From contig JADJVJ010000001.1 in assembly GCA_016716625.1 (NCBI GenBank), forward strand, positions 372,001 to 436,000: a stretch of 64,000 nt of DNA, in the 5' to 3' direction. A program made the position numbers and the translations under genes. The first letter of the stretch is position 1. The number at the start of each line of letters is the position of its first letter. This DNA comes from Nostocoides sp. (GTDB lineage: Bacteria > Actinomycetota > Actinomycetes > Actinomycetales > Dermatophilaceae). Shown in pieces: positions 7,282 through 14,216 of this stretch. Below the pieces are notes generated by a model. It was given only the letters and a program-made list of their open reading frames with translations, did not search any database and was not told where the DNA came from.

Positions 7282-8019
7282 ATGACGAATAACGCGGTGG
7301 AGATCACTAACCTCCGGGTCATCCGGGGCAAACGCGTCGTCCTGCCGGGGCTGGACGTGACCATCCCGGCGGGTCAGCTCGTCGGCTTGCTCGGCCCGAG
7401 CGGCGGTGGCAAGTCCACCCTCATGCGGGCCATCGTCGGGGTTCAGGTGGTGGAGAGCGGCACCGTGACCGTCCTGGGTGAACCCGCCGGCAACCCTTCG
7501 CTGCGCCATCGGGTCGGCTACCTCACCCAGGCCCCCAGCGTGTATGCCGACCTCTCCATTCGCGACAACGTCGCCTACTTCGCCAGCGTCCTGTGTGCTC
7601 CGGCATCCGCGGTCGATGCGGCCATCGCTGACGTCGACCTCACCGACCACGCCAGCGCCCTCGTCGGCAACCTGAGCGGCGGACAATGGTCGCGGGCCTC
7701 GCTGGCCTGCACCCTTGTCGGCTCCCCCGAGCTCCTCGTCCTCGACGAGCCCACCGTGGGGTTGGACCCCGTACTCCGCCGCGACCTCTGGGCGATCTTC
7801 CGGCGGCTCGCCGCATCCGGTCGCACGGTGATCGTGTCGAGTCACGTCATGGACGAGGCAACCCGCTGCGACCGGCTGCTGCTCATCCGCGAGGGTCACC
7901 TGCTCGCGGACTCCTCACTGGCCGACCTGCTCGCCGACACCGGCGCGGCCGACGCCGAGGAGGCCTTCCTCACCCTCATCGATCGAGCCAACGCCGCGGG
8001 AGAAGGGAGCGCGGCATGA
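7282..8019 (+). CDS. ABC-2 type transporter ATP-binding protein
   Basis: A 245-residue ATPase subunit of an ABC exporter of the DrrA/CcmA type. Walker A GPSGGGKST at 38-46, Q-loop LTQAP, signature NLSGGQ, Walker B LLVLDEP followed by TVGLDP, and the switch His in VSSHVMDE are all intact. It overlaps the permease gene by ATGA, so the subunits are made together. The cargo cannot be told; DrrAB-like pairs move lipids, drugs or antibiotics. Expression is probably from the TTGTCA-17-CATATT promoter immediately upstream. Confidence 0.94.
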   Translation: MTNNAVEITNLRVIRGKRVVLPGLDVTIPAGQLVGLLGPSGGGKSTLMRAIVGVQVVESGTVTVLGEPAGNPSLRHRVGYLTQAPSVYADLSIRDNVAYFASVLCAPASAVDAAIADVDLTDHASALVGNLSGGQWSRASLACTLVGSPELLVLDEPTVGLDPVLRRDLWAIFRRLAASGRTVIVSSHVMDEATRCDRLLLIREGHLLADSSLADLLADTGAADAEEAFLTLIDRANAAGEGSAA

Positions 8020-8756
8020 ACGCCCGGATCACCCTGGCCACCGCGGGCCGGATCTTGCGCCAGCTGAAGTCGGACCACCGCACCATCGCCCTGCTCATCG
8101 TCGTGCCCTGCGTCCTCGTCGGACTGCTCGCATGGATCTACAACGACTCCCCGGTGCCCGTCTTCGACCGGGTCGGCGCGGCCCTGCTCGGGGTGTTCCC
8201 GGCCGTTGTCATGTTCGTCGTGACCAGCGTGGCGACCCTGCGGGAACGTACCTCGGGCACCCTGGAACGGCTGCTCACCACCCCCCTGGGTAAGGGGGAC
8301 TTCATGTTCGGCTATGCCCTCGCCTTCGGGGTCATGGCGATTATCCAGGCCGTCGTCGCAACCACCTTCGCCGTCTTCGTCTGCGGACTCGACATCGCCG
8401 GCCCGAGCTGGCTCCTCGTCGTCGTCGCGCTCCTGGACGCCCTCCTCGGAACCGCCCTCGGCCTGCTCGCCAGTGGGTTCGCCCGGACCGAATTCCAGGC
8501 CGTCCAGTTCATGCCCGCATTCATCCTCCCGCAGTTCCTGCTCTGCGGTCTGCTGGCTCCGCGCTCCGAACTCCCCGGCGGACTCAAGGAACTCTCCGAT
8601 GTCCTCCCGCTCTCGTATGCCGTGGACGCCATGCAGGAGATCACCCGCAACGCCGACCCGCTGCCCCTGGTCTGGCCGGAGCTGGTCATCGTCTCCGGAT
8701 TTATCGTCGGTTCGCTCGTCCTCGGCAGTCTGACCCTGCGGCGTCGCACCCCCTGA
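8016..8756 (+). CDS. ABC-2 type transporter permease
   Basis: A 246-residue integral membrane subunit that pairs with the preceding ATPase. Six hydrophobic segments are evident (for example ALLIVVPCVLVGLLAWIY, AVVMFVVTSVATL, LLVVVALLDALLGTALGLL and the C-terminal VIVSGFIVGSLVLGSL). The ABC-2 family signature RERTSGTLERLLTTPL and the LPLSYAVDAMQEI segment are present. The ATG overlaps the ATPase stop (ATGA). Function follows from the pair: export of an unknown substrate. Confidence 0.92.
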   Translation: MNARITLATAGRILRQLKSDHRTIALLIVVPCVLVGLLAWIYNDSPVPVFDRVGAALLGVFPAVVMFVVTSVATLRERTSGTLERLLTTPLGKGDFMFGYALAFGVMAIIQAVVATTFAVFVCGLDIAGPSWLLVVVALLDALLGTALGLLASGFARTEFQAVQFMPAFILPQFLLCGLLAPRSELPGGLKELSDVLPLSYAVDAMQEITRNADPLPLVWPELVIVSGFIVGSLVLGSLTLRRRTP

Positions 8757-8767
8757 GATCCGGGCAC

Positions 8768-8773
8768 TAGGGT
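8768..8773 (+). promoter_or_regulatory. -10 box of the proline dehydrogenase gene (leaderless)
   Basis: TAGGGT ends seven bases before the ATG at 8781. This favours ATG 8781 over the GTG at 8772, which would fall inside the box. Confidence 0.6.
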
Positions 8774-8780
8774 GACCTTC

Positions 8781-9725
8781 ATGGACGCCAGTGACCTCCT
8801 CCGAGGCGCGATGCTGCGCCTCTCCGAGTCCAATGCCGTCAAGACGGCCATCGTCAAGGCCCCGGTCAGCCGGGACGTCGTCGCCCGCTACATCGCTGGT
8901 GAAACGGTCGCCGAAGCGGTTGCAGTCGCCGGGGACCTGAGGACCACGAACCGGCTCGTCACCATCGACTACCTCGGCGAGTACACCACCGAGAAGTCGC
9001 AGGCCGACGCGACCCGGGACACCTATCTCACCCTGCTCCGCGACCTCGATGCGGCCGGGCTCAGCGCCTATGGGATGGCCGAGGTGAGCCTGAAGTTGAG
9101 CGCCATCGGCCTCTTCCTTCCCGAGGATGGGCGGGCCGTTGCGCTGGAGAACGCCCGGACGGTCTGTGAGGCCGCGGCCGCGGCGGGAACGACGGTCACT
9201 CTCGACATGGAGGACCACACCACCACCGACGCGACCCTGGACGTCCTGCAGGAACTCCGCGTCGACTTCCCGTGGGTCGGCGCCGTGGTCCAGTCCTACC
9301 TCAAGCGCACCGAGGGTGACTGCCGCGACCTCGCGGTCGCCGGTTCTCGGGTCCGGCTCTGCAAGGGCGCCTACGCCGAGCCGGCCTCGGTCGCCTATCA
9401 GTCCCGCGACGACGTCGACCTCTCCTACGTCCGCTGCCTCAAGGTCCTCATGGCCGGCGAGGGCTACCCCATGGTCGCCTCGCACGACCCGCGGCTCATC
9501 GACATCGCCGGTGCATTGGCCGCCCACGCGGGCCGGGCTCCGGATTCCTTCGAGTACCAGATGCTCCTCGGGATCCGCCGTAACGAGCAGATCCGGATCG
9601 CCGACCGGGGCAACCAGATGCGGGTGTACCTGCCCTTCGGCAGCGAATGGTACGGCTACCTCGTCCGCCGAATGGCCGAGCGCCCGGCGAACACGATGTT
9701 CTTCGTTCGGTCCCTCTTCCCGTAA
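8781..9725 (+). CDS. Proline dehydrogenase (monofunctional, FAD)
   Basis: Oxidises L-proline to delta-1-pyrroline-5-carboxylate, passing electrons to FAD and then to the quinone pool. At 314 residues it is the single-domain form, without the P5C dehydrogenase domain of PutA. Seen: EVSLKLSAIG, DMEDHT (barrel), VVQSYLKRT, the FAD/substrate segment RLCKGAYAEP, EYQMLLGIRRNEQ, and the C-terminal YLPFGSEWYGYLVRRMAERPAN with the substrate-binding arginines. No rocA lies nearby; instead the reverse-direction enzyme gene proC follows 29 bases later with its own -10 box, so the two are probably separately expressed. Confidence 0.95.
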   Translation: MDASDLLRGAMLRLSESNAVKTAIVKAPVSRDVVARYIAGETVAEAVAVAGDLRTTNRLVTIDYLGEYTTEKSQADATRDTYLTLLRDLDAAGLSAYGMAEVSLKLSAIGLFLPEDGRAVALENARTVCEAAAAAGTTVTLDMEDHTTTDATLDVLQELRVDFPWVGAVVQSYLKRTEGDCRDLAVAGSRVRLCKGAYAEPASVAYQSRDDVDLSYVRCLKVLMAGEGYPMVASHDPRLIDIAGALAAHAGRAPDSFEYQMLLGIRRNEQIRIADRGNQMRVYLPFGSEWYGYLVRRMAERPANTMFFVRSLFP

Positions 9726-9741
9726 GCCCTGGGCGAAACCG

Positions 9742-9747
9742 TAGGCT
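9742..9747 (+). promoter_or_regulatory. -10 box of proC (leaderless)
   Basis: TAGGCT ends exactly seven bases before the ATG at 9755, the recurrent leaderless arrangement in this window. It suggests proC has its own promoter rather than relying on read-through from proline dehydrogenase. Confidence 0.55.
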
Positions 9748-9754
9748 GCACGCC

Positions 9755-10564
9755 ATGAGCACCCAGCACACCGTGGCGATCTTCGGCGCCGGCGTCATGG
9801 GGGAGACCCTGCTCAGCGGGCTGCTTCGGGCCGGCTGGACGCCAGACTCGCTCGTCATCACCGAGCGTCGCGCCGACCGGGCCGCCGAGCTCGAAGCGAC
9901 GTATGGCGTGCGCGCCCTGGAGAACACCGAGGCCGCGGCGCTGGCCGACACCCTCGTCCTCGTCGTAAAGCCGCAGGACATGGAGGCCCTGCTGCGGGAG
10001 ATCGCTGACCACGTCCGCGACGACGACCTTGTGGTCTCGCTCGCCGCGGGTATCACCACCGAGTTCCTCGAGTCCCACCTCCCGCAGGGCCGCGCTGTTG
10101 TCCGGGTCATGCCCAACACCCCGGCCCTGGTCGACCAAGGCATGGCCGCCCTCAGTGCCGGATCCTTCTGCAGCGCCGAACAACTCGACGTGGCGCAGTC
10201 GCTGCTCGCGGCCACCGGTCGGGTTGCCGTGGTCCCCGAGAAGCTCCAGGACGCCGTTACCGCGATCTCCGGCTCGGGGCCGGCATACATCTTCTACGTC
10301 GTCGAGGCGATGATCGAGGCCGGGGTCGTCCTCGGGATGCCGCGCCCGCTGGCCACCGAACTCGTCGTCCAGACCCTCTTCGGAGCGGCCACGATGATCC
10401 GCGAGACCGGGCAGCACCCCACCGTGCTCCGCGAACAGGTGACCAGCCCCGGTGGCACCACGGCGGCGGCTCTGCGGGCCCTGGACGACCATAAGGTGCG
10501 GGCCGCCTTCATCACCGCGATGGAGGCCGCGGCGCAGCGCTCCAAGGAGCTCGCCAGCGGCTGA
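9755..10564 (+). CDS. proC: Pyrroline-5-carboxylate reductase
   Basis: Final step of proline synthesis: P5C + NAD(P)H gives L-proline. The 269-residue protein has the N-terminal Rossmann motif VAIFGAGVMGETLLSGLLRAG, VVKPQD, SLAAGITTEFLE, VRVMPNTPALVDQGMAALS and the C-terminal ISGSGPAY(I)F plus EQVTSPGGTTAAALRAL signatures. The ATG at 9755 is supported by these motifs and the TAGGCT box seven bases upstream. Having it next to proline dehydrogenase puts proline synthesis and breakdown side by side, which would cycle futilely if both were on, so separate promoters make sense. Confidence 0.97.
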   Translation: MSTQHTVAIFGAGVMGETLLSGLLRAGWTPDSLVITERRADRAAELEATYGVRALENTEAAALADTLVLVVKPQDMEALLREIADHVRDDDLVVSLAAGITTEFLESHLPQGRAVVRVMPNTPALVDQGMAALSAGSFCSAEQLDVAQSLLAATGRVAVVPEKLQDAVTAISGSGPAYIFYVVEAMIEAGVVLGMPRPLATELVVQTLFGAATMIRETGQHPTVLREQVTSPGGTTAAALRALDDHKVRAAFITAMEAAAQRSKELASG

Positions 10565-10641
10565 GTTTCTCCCACGTCGTGGGGTGAACAGTGGATGACC
10601 GAGTTGCGCCCCGGTCAGGTCCTCGTGCCAGACTCGATCCC

Positions 10642-11142
10642 ATGAGCGAGATCACCGTACGCACGCTCGGAGCGGATGACTGGGAGACCTATCGGTCCAT
10701 TCGGCTCACCGCGCTCCAGGAGTCCCCCGAGGCCTTCGTCGCCACTCATGCGCAGGAAGAGTCCGCGACCGAGGAGTTCTGGCGGGAGCGGATGGAACGA
10801 TCTCGGCGACTCATCGCCTATGTCGACAAGCAGGCCGTAGGTATCGCCAGCGTGGGCGCAGCCCAGGAGGACGACAACGCCGGTGAACTGTTCGGGCTCT
10901 GGGTGCACCCGGAGGCCCGGGGCACCGGCGTCGCGACCGCCCTGGTCCGGGCTGGGGCCGAGGCGGCCGCCCACGCCGGGCGCACCCAGCTCTACTACTG
11001 GGTCGGCACAGACAACGGTCGCGCGGTCGCCTTTGCCTCCGGCTACGGCTTCCGCCCGACCCATCACCGCCGCCCGATGCGGGTGGTCAGCGCGGAGGAC
11101 GGCGAGGAGGAGATCGCCATGACCCTCCCGATCAGCGCCTGA
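10642..11142 (+). CDS. GNAT family N-acetyltransferase
   Basis: A 166-residue acetyl-CoA-dependent acyltransferase. The core is recognisable: GELFGLWVHPEARGTGVATALVRAG is strand 4 plus the acetyl-CoA pyrophosphate-binding loop (motif A), and YYWVGTDNGRAVAFASGYGFRPT is motif B. The N-terminus (DDWETYRSIRLTALQESPEAF) resembles GNATs related to phosphinothricin or antibiotic acetylation, but the acceptor cannot be named. CAGACT seven bases before the ATG could be a leaderless -10. The gene stands alone. Confidence 0.9.
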   Translation: MSEITVRTLGADDWETYRSIRLTALQESPEAFVATHAQEESATEEFWRERMERSRRLIAYVDKQAVGIASVGAAQEDDNAGELFGLWVHPEARGTGVATALVRAGAEAAAHAGRTQLYYWVGTDNGRAVAFASGYGFRPTHHRRPMRVVSAEDGEEEIAMTLPISA

Positions 11143-11184
11143 GCAACCCTGCAGGCTGCGTCCCGTATGCCGTCCGCACGCGAG

Positions 11185-11190
11185 TAGCGT
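11185..11190 (+). promoter_or_regulatory. -10 box of the acuC-like gene (leaderless)
   Basis: TAGCGT ends seven bases before the ATG at 11198 and overlaps the alternative GTG at 11189, arguing for the later start. Confidence 0.55.
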
Positions 11191-11197
11191 GGCCAAC

Positions 11198-12394
11198 ATG
11201 ACATCGAGGACGACGGTCATCTGGGACGACGGGTTCACGGCATACAACTTCGGACCCGAGCACCCGATGGGGCCGATCCGACTCGACCTGACCACCCGGC
11301 TGTTGCGGGCCTTCGGTGTCTTCGAGGGCGGCGGGGTCACCCTGCACAGCCCCAACCCGGCCAGCGAAGAGACCCTCGCCACGGTCCATGACCCGGGGTA
11401 CATTGCCGCCGTCAAACACGCCTCGGTGGACCCCAAGACCGCGGACGTGCGCCGCGGCCTGGGCACCGAGGACGACCCGGCCTTCTTCGGGATGCACGAC
11501 ATCTCTGCCCGGATCGCGCAGGGCACCCTCGAGGTATGTCGCCAGGTCTGGGAGGGCGATGCCGACCACGGGGTCAACTACTGCGGCGGCCTGCACCACG
11601 CGATGAAGGGCAACGCCTCCGGCTTCTGCATCTACAACGACATCGCCGTCGGCATCCAGTGGCTCCTCGACAATGGTGCGCAGCGGGTCTGCTACATCGA
11701 CATCGACGTCCATCACGGCGACGGGGTCGAGTCGATCTTCTGGAACGACCCGCGCGTGCTCACCATCTCCATCCACGAGTCCGGGCGGGTCCTCTTCCCG
11801 GGGACCGGCTGGCCGGCCGACATCGGCGGCCCGCAGGCTCGCGGCAGCGCGGTGAACGTGGCCCTGCCGCCGGGGACGAGCGATGCCGCCTGGTTGCGGG
11901 CCATCGACTCGGTGGTCCTGCCGCTCGTGCACACCTGGCGCCCGGACATCCTGGTGACCCAGCACGGTTGCGACACCCACACCCACGACCCGCTCGCGCA
12001 CCTCTCGATTTCGCTGGACGCCCAGGTCCGGGCGCACGAGACCCTGCACTCCTTGGCTCACGAGGTGTCCGGTGGGCGGTGGGTCGCCCTCGGTGGCGGC
12101 GGATACTCCCTGGTCGACGTCGTCCCGCGCTCCTGGACCCACCTCACCGCGATCGCTGCCCACCGGCCGGTGGGTCTCGACGTGGAGGTTCCGGCGGATT
12201 GGCTGCGCCATGTCGAAGACCGGCTCGGGGTGAGCGGACCGTCGCGGATGGGCGACTTATCGGCCTCGGAGCGCCCCATCTGGGTGCGTCCTTGGGCCAT
12301 GGGACATAACCCGGACAACCCTGTTGACCGGGCCGTTATGGCGACCCGGGAGGCACTGTTCAGCCTGCACGGCCTCGACCCCTGGTTCGACTGA
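11198..12394 (+). CDS. Acetoin utilisation protein AcuC-like / histone-deacetylase family
   Basis: A 398-residue zinc-dependent deacetylase of the class I HDAC fold, related to Bacillus AcuC, which deacetylates acetyl-CoA synthetase. Seen: HPMGPIRLDL, NYCGGLHHAMKGNASGFC (the HH active-site pair), ICYIDIDVHHGDGV-type zinc ligands Asp and His (here CYIDIDVHHGDGVE), SIHESGR, TQHGCDTHTHDPLAHL with the second Asp ligand, and GGGGYSL near the end. The ATG at 11198 is preferred over the GTG at 11189 because of the -10 box. It is monocistronic. Acetylated protein or small-molecule substrate is unknown. Confidence 0.9.
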   Translation: MTSRTTVIWDDGFTAYNFGPEHPMGPIRLDLTTRLLRAFGVFEGGGVTLHSPNPASEETLATVHDPGYIAAVKHASVDPKTADVRRGLGTEDDPAFFGMHDISARIAQGTLEVCRQVWEGDADHGVNYCGGLHHAMKGNASGFCIYNDIAVGIQWLLDNGAQRVCYIDIDVHHGDGVESIFWNDPRVLTISIHESGRVLFPGTGWPADIGGPQARGSAVNVALPPGTSDAAWLRAIDSVVLPLVHTWRPDILVTQHGCDTHTHDPLAHLSISLDAQVRAHETLHSLAHEVSGGRWVALGGGGYSLVDVVPRSWTHLTAIAAHRPVGLDVEVPADWLRHVEDRLGVSGPSRMGDLSASERPIWVRPWAMGHNPDNPVDRAVMATREALFSLHGLDPWFD

Positions 12395-12401
12395 CTTTTC
12401 G

Positions 12402-12464
12402 CAACTGTCGGCGTGTCGGCTAGACAGTGGCCAAAATGTTGTCTCGTCGACTTCCCCAACTGTC
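12402..12464. other. Three ACTGTC-type words upstream of the HTH gene
   Basis: AACTGTC occurs at 12403-12409 and 12458-12464, and its inverse GACAGT at 12423-12428, all in the 124-base gap before the HTH gene at 12519. Repeats of a 6-7 base word in a short promoter region could be a binding site, perhaps for the HTH protein itself. Chance cannot be excluded. Confidence 0.3.
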
Positions 12465-12518
12465 ACATCTGCCCCTATGGTTGCGCTTGCACGCCCGAAC
12501 ACCACAGATCGAGGTCAC

Positions 12519-12719
12519 ATGAGCACCGAGCGTCAGCTGGGTGAGGTTCGCTTCCTCACCGTCGCCGAGGTCGCCTCGATCATGCGTGTGTCGAAGATGA
12601 CGGTCTACCGGATGGTCCATGCAGGTGATCTGCCCGCGGTGCGGGTCGGTCGGTCCTTCCGGGTCCCGGAGAACGAGGTCAACGCCTACCTCCGGAACTC
12701 CTTCGTCGACACCGCGTGA
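12519..12719 (+). CDS. Small helix-turn-helix (excisionase/BldC-type) DNA-binding protein
   Basis: A 66-residue protein made almost entirely of a MerR-like/excisionase winged helix: FLTVAEVASIMRVSKMTVYRMVH, AGDLPAVRVGRSFRVPENEV. Such proteins (BldC-like fold, not necessarily orthologues) sit next to the mini ribosomal protein bS22 in many actinomycetes and are not phage excisionases. The ATG at 12519 gives the family length; upstream extension would add unrelated sequence. A candidate -10, TATGGT, lies at 12476-12481. It is closed off from bS22 by a strong hairpin at 12741. The regulatory target is unknown. Confidence 0.9.
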   Translation: MSTERQLGEVRFLTVAEVASIMRVSKMTVYRMVHAGDLPAVRVGRSFRVPENEVNAYLRNSFVDTA

Positions 12720-12740
12720 GCGAAAGCACCCACGTGCACC

Positions 12741-12778
12741 CACGGGGGGCCGGCAGCACACGCTGCCGGCCCCCCGTG
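12741..12778 (+). terminator. Perfect 17-bp hairpin after the HTH gene
   Basis: CACGGGGGGCCGGCAGC (12741-12757) pairs without mismatch with 12762-12778 around an ACAC tetraloop. It starts 21 bases after the HTH stop and is not followed by a T-run, the type of U-less hairpin terminator common in GC-rich actinomycetes. Confidence 0.75.
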
Positions 12779-12865
12779 CGCATGCGGTAGGCTGAGCGGT
12801 CGGTCCACATCTGAAGCACGTCGATCTACCTCAGCACGTCATCCACATCTCCAAGGGACACTCAT

Positions 12866-12964
12866 ATGGGTTCGGTCATCAAGAAGCGGCGCAAGCGCAT
12901 GGCGAAGAAGAAGCACCGCAAGCTCCTTCGCAAGACGCGTCACCAGCGCCGCAACAAGAAGTGA
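12866..12964 (+). CDS. Mini ribosomal protein bS22 (AURKAIP1/COX24 domain)
   Basis: A 32-residue, extremely basic protein (MGSVIKKRRKRMAKKKHR, then KLLRKTRHQRRNKK) that matches the small actinobacterial 30S protein bS22, seen bound near the decoding region of mycobacterial ribosomes. More than half the residues are Lys or Arg. The gene is flanked by the HTH gene upstream and a good terminator 39 bases downstream. Because of its size it is often missed. There is no clear Shine-Dalgarno beyond CAAGGGA about 8 bases before the ATG. Confidence 0.93.
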   Translation: MGSVIKKRRKRMAKKKHRKLLRKTRHQRRNKK

Positions 12965-13002
12965 GCTGACCGCTCGCTTCCCGCGACGACCAGGCTCCCG
13001 AC

Positions 13003-13028
13003 GGCCCTCCGGCCAGCGGGGGCCTTTT
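13003..13028 (+). terminator. Rho-independent terminator after bS22
   Basis: GGCCCTC (13003-13009) pairs with GGGGGCC (13018-13024) with one T-G wobble, loop of 8 bases, followed by TTTT. It is one of the few classical U-tailed terminators in the window. Confidence 0.75.
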
Positions 13029-13106
13029 CGTTGCCCCTCGGCCGGCGACGGCCCCCCGGCCTGGCCCGCCTTGCCCGCCGCCCGCCGCCCGCCGTGCCCC
13101 TGATGC

Positions 13107-13188
13107 AACCTCTGCTAGCAGGGGTTAGGGCGAGAACCGAAGGATGCATCAGGTGGTCCTGAAGCCAAGCTCTGCTAGCAGAGGTTAG
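13107..13188. repeat. MITE/REP-like palindromic element, copy 2 (inverted)
   Basis: The reverse complement of the element at 3707-3790: the same CTAACCTCTGCTAGCAG end (here on the right at 13172-13188), the same centre GATGCATC and the same inner words (CTTGGCTTCAG, CCTTCGGTTCTCG). It has about six substitutions over 82 bases and no indels. The outermost two bases of the left end have decayed (GCAACC instead of CTAACC). It lies after the bS22 terminator and upstream of the epimerase promoter. Confidence 0.85.
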
Positions 13189-13229
13189 GTCGGCTGCGGG
13201 ACGGGGGTCTGCTCTGGCGGGAACCGCAC

Positions 13230-13235
13230 TAGAGT
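13230..13235 (+). promoter_or_regulatory. -10 box of the epimerase-plsC operon (leaderless)
   Basis: TAGAGT ends six bases before the ATG at 13242, the leaderless pattern. It lies about 40 bases downstream of repeat copy 2, so the repeat's right end is close to the -35 region. Confidence 0.55.
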
Positions 13236-13241
13236 CCTGGT

Positions 13242-14216
13242 ATGGCGTCCGTCGTGCTCGTGACCGGGGTGTCCCGCTATCTCGGGGGCGTGCTCGCGCG
13301 CGAACTCGCCCAGGACCCCTCCGTCGAGCACGTCATCGGTGTCGATGTCATCCCCCCGGCGCATGACCTTGGCGGGGTCGAGTTCGTTCGCGCGGACATC
13401 CGCAACCCCATGGTTGCCCGGGTCATCAGCGAGAACGAGGTTGACACCGTCGTCCACATGAACGTCATCGCCACCCCCACCTTCGTCGGCGGCCGCACCC
13501 CGCAGAAGGAAATCAACGTCATCGGCACCATGCAGCTCCTCGCCGCGTGCCAGAAGGCGGAGTCGGTGCAGCGGCTCGTGGTCAAGTCTTCGGCCGCCGT
13601 GTATGGCGCCAGCTCCCGGGACCCGGCGATGTTCACCGAGGACATGACGGCGCGGCGGCTGCCCACGGGTGGCTTCGGTAAGGACTCGGTCGAGGTCGAG
13701 AGTTACATTCGCGGATTCGCCCGCCGCCGCCCGGACGTCGAGATCCTCACCCTGAGGTTCGCCAACATCCTCGGACCGCGGATCCGGACCTCGATGACCG
13801 ACTACTTCAGCCTGCCGCTCATCCCGGTGCCGTTGGGGTATGACGCCCGCCTGCAGTTCGTCCACGAGGACGACGCCGTGGCCGCCCTGCTCCGTGGAGT
13901 GACCGGTCATGCCACCGGCACGATCAATATCGCCGGGGACGGGGTGGTCACCGTCCTGCAGGCCGTGGCGGTTGCCGGCCGGATGATGGTCCCGGTCCTG
14001 CTTCAGGGCGCCGGCCTGGTCGGCGGCATCGCCAAGCGGATGGGTCTGGCGGACTTCTCCGTCGATCAGCTTTCGCTGCTGGCCTTCGGGCGCGGCCTCG
14101 ACACGACCCGGATGCGGGAGGTGCTCGGCTTCGAGCCGAACTACACCACGCGACAGGCGTTCGAGGCGTTCATCGAGTCGGCGCGTGAGCCTGCGAGCGC
14201 CGGGAAGGAACGCTGA
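13242..14216 (+). CDS. NAD-dependent epimerase/dehydratase (extended SDR)
   Basis: A 324-residue extended short-chain dehydrogenase-like protein. The nucleotide-binding motif is degenerate (VVLVTGVSRYLGGVLA, compared with the usual GxxGxxG), followed by DIRN, a VVHMNVIA strand, SSAAVYGASSRDP, and a shifted active-site region (GFGKDSVEVESYIRGF) where the canonical YxxxK is not evident, so catalysis is uncertain. LRFANILGP and HEDD are typical of the fold. It overlaps the acyltransferase gene (TGATG), so the two are coupled. Pairing with a PlsC-domain protein suggests a role in lipid or envelope metabolism. Confidence 0.85.
   Translation: MASVVLVTGVSRYLGGVLARELAQDPSVEHVIGVDVIPPAHDLGGVEFVRADIRNPMVARVISENEVDTVVHMNVIATPTFVGGRTPQKEINVIGTMQLLAACQKAESVQRLVVKSSAAVYGASSRDPAMFTEDMTARRLPTGGFGKDSVEVESYIRGFARRRPDVEILTLRFANILGPRIRTSMTDYFSLPLIPVPLGYDARLQFVHEDDAVAALLRGVTGHATGTINIAGDGVVTVLQAVAVAGRMMVPVLLQGAGLVGGIAKRMGLADFSVDQLSLLAFGRGLDTTRMREVLGFEPNYTTRQAFEAFIESAREPASAGKER

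Noticed and set aside
12519..12719. Phage excisionase, sign of an integrated element
   Set aside because: The domain is excisionase-like, but the protein is the conserved actinobacterial neighbour of bS22 and no integrase, attachment site or phage gene is nearby.
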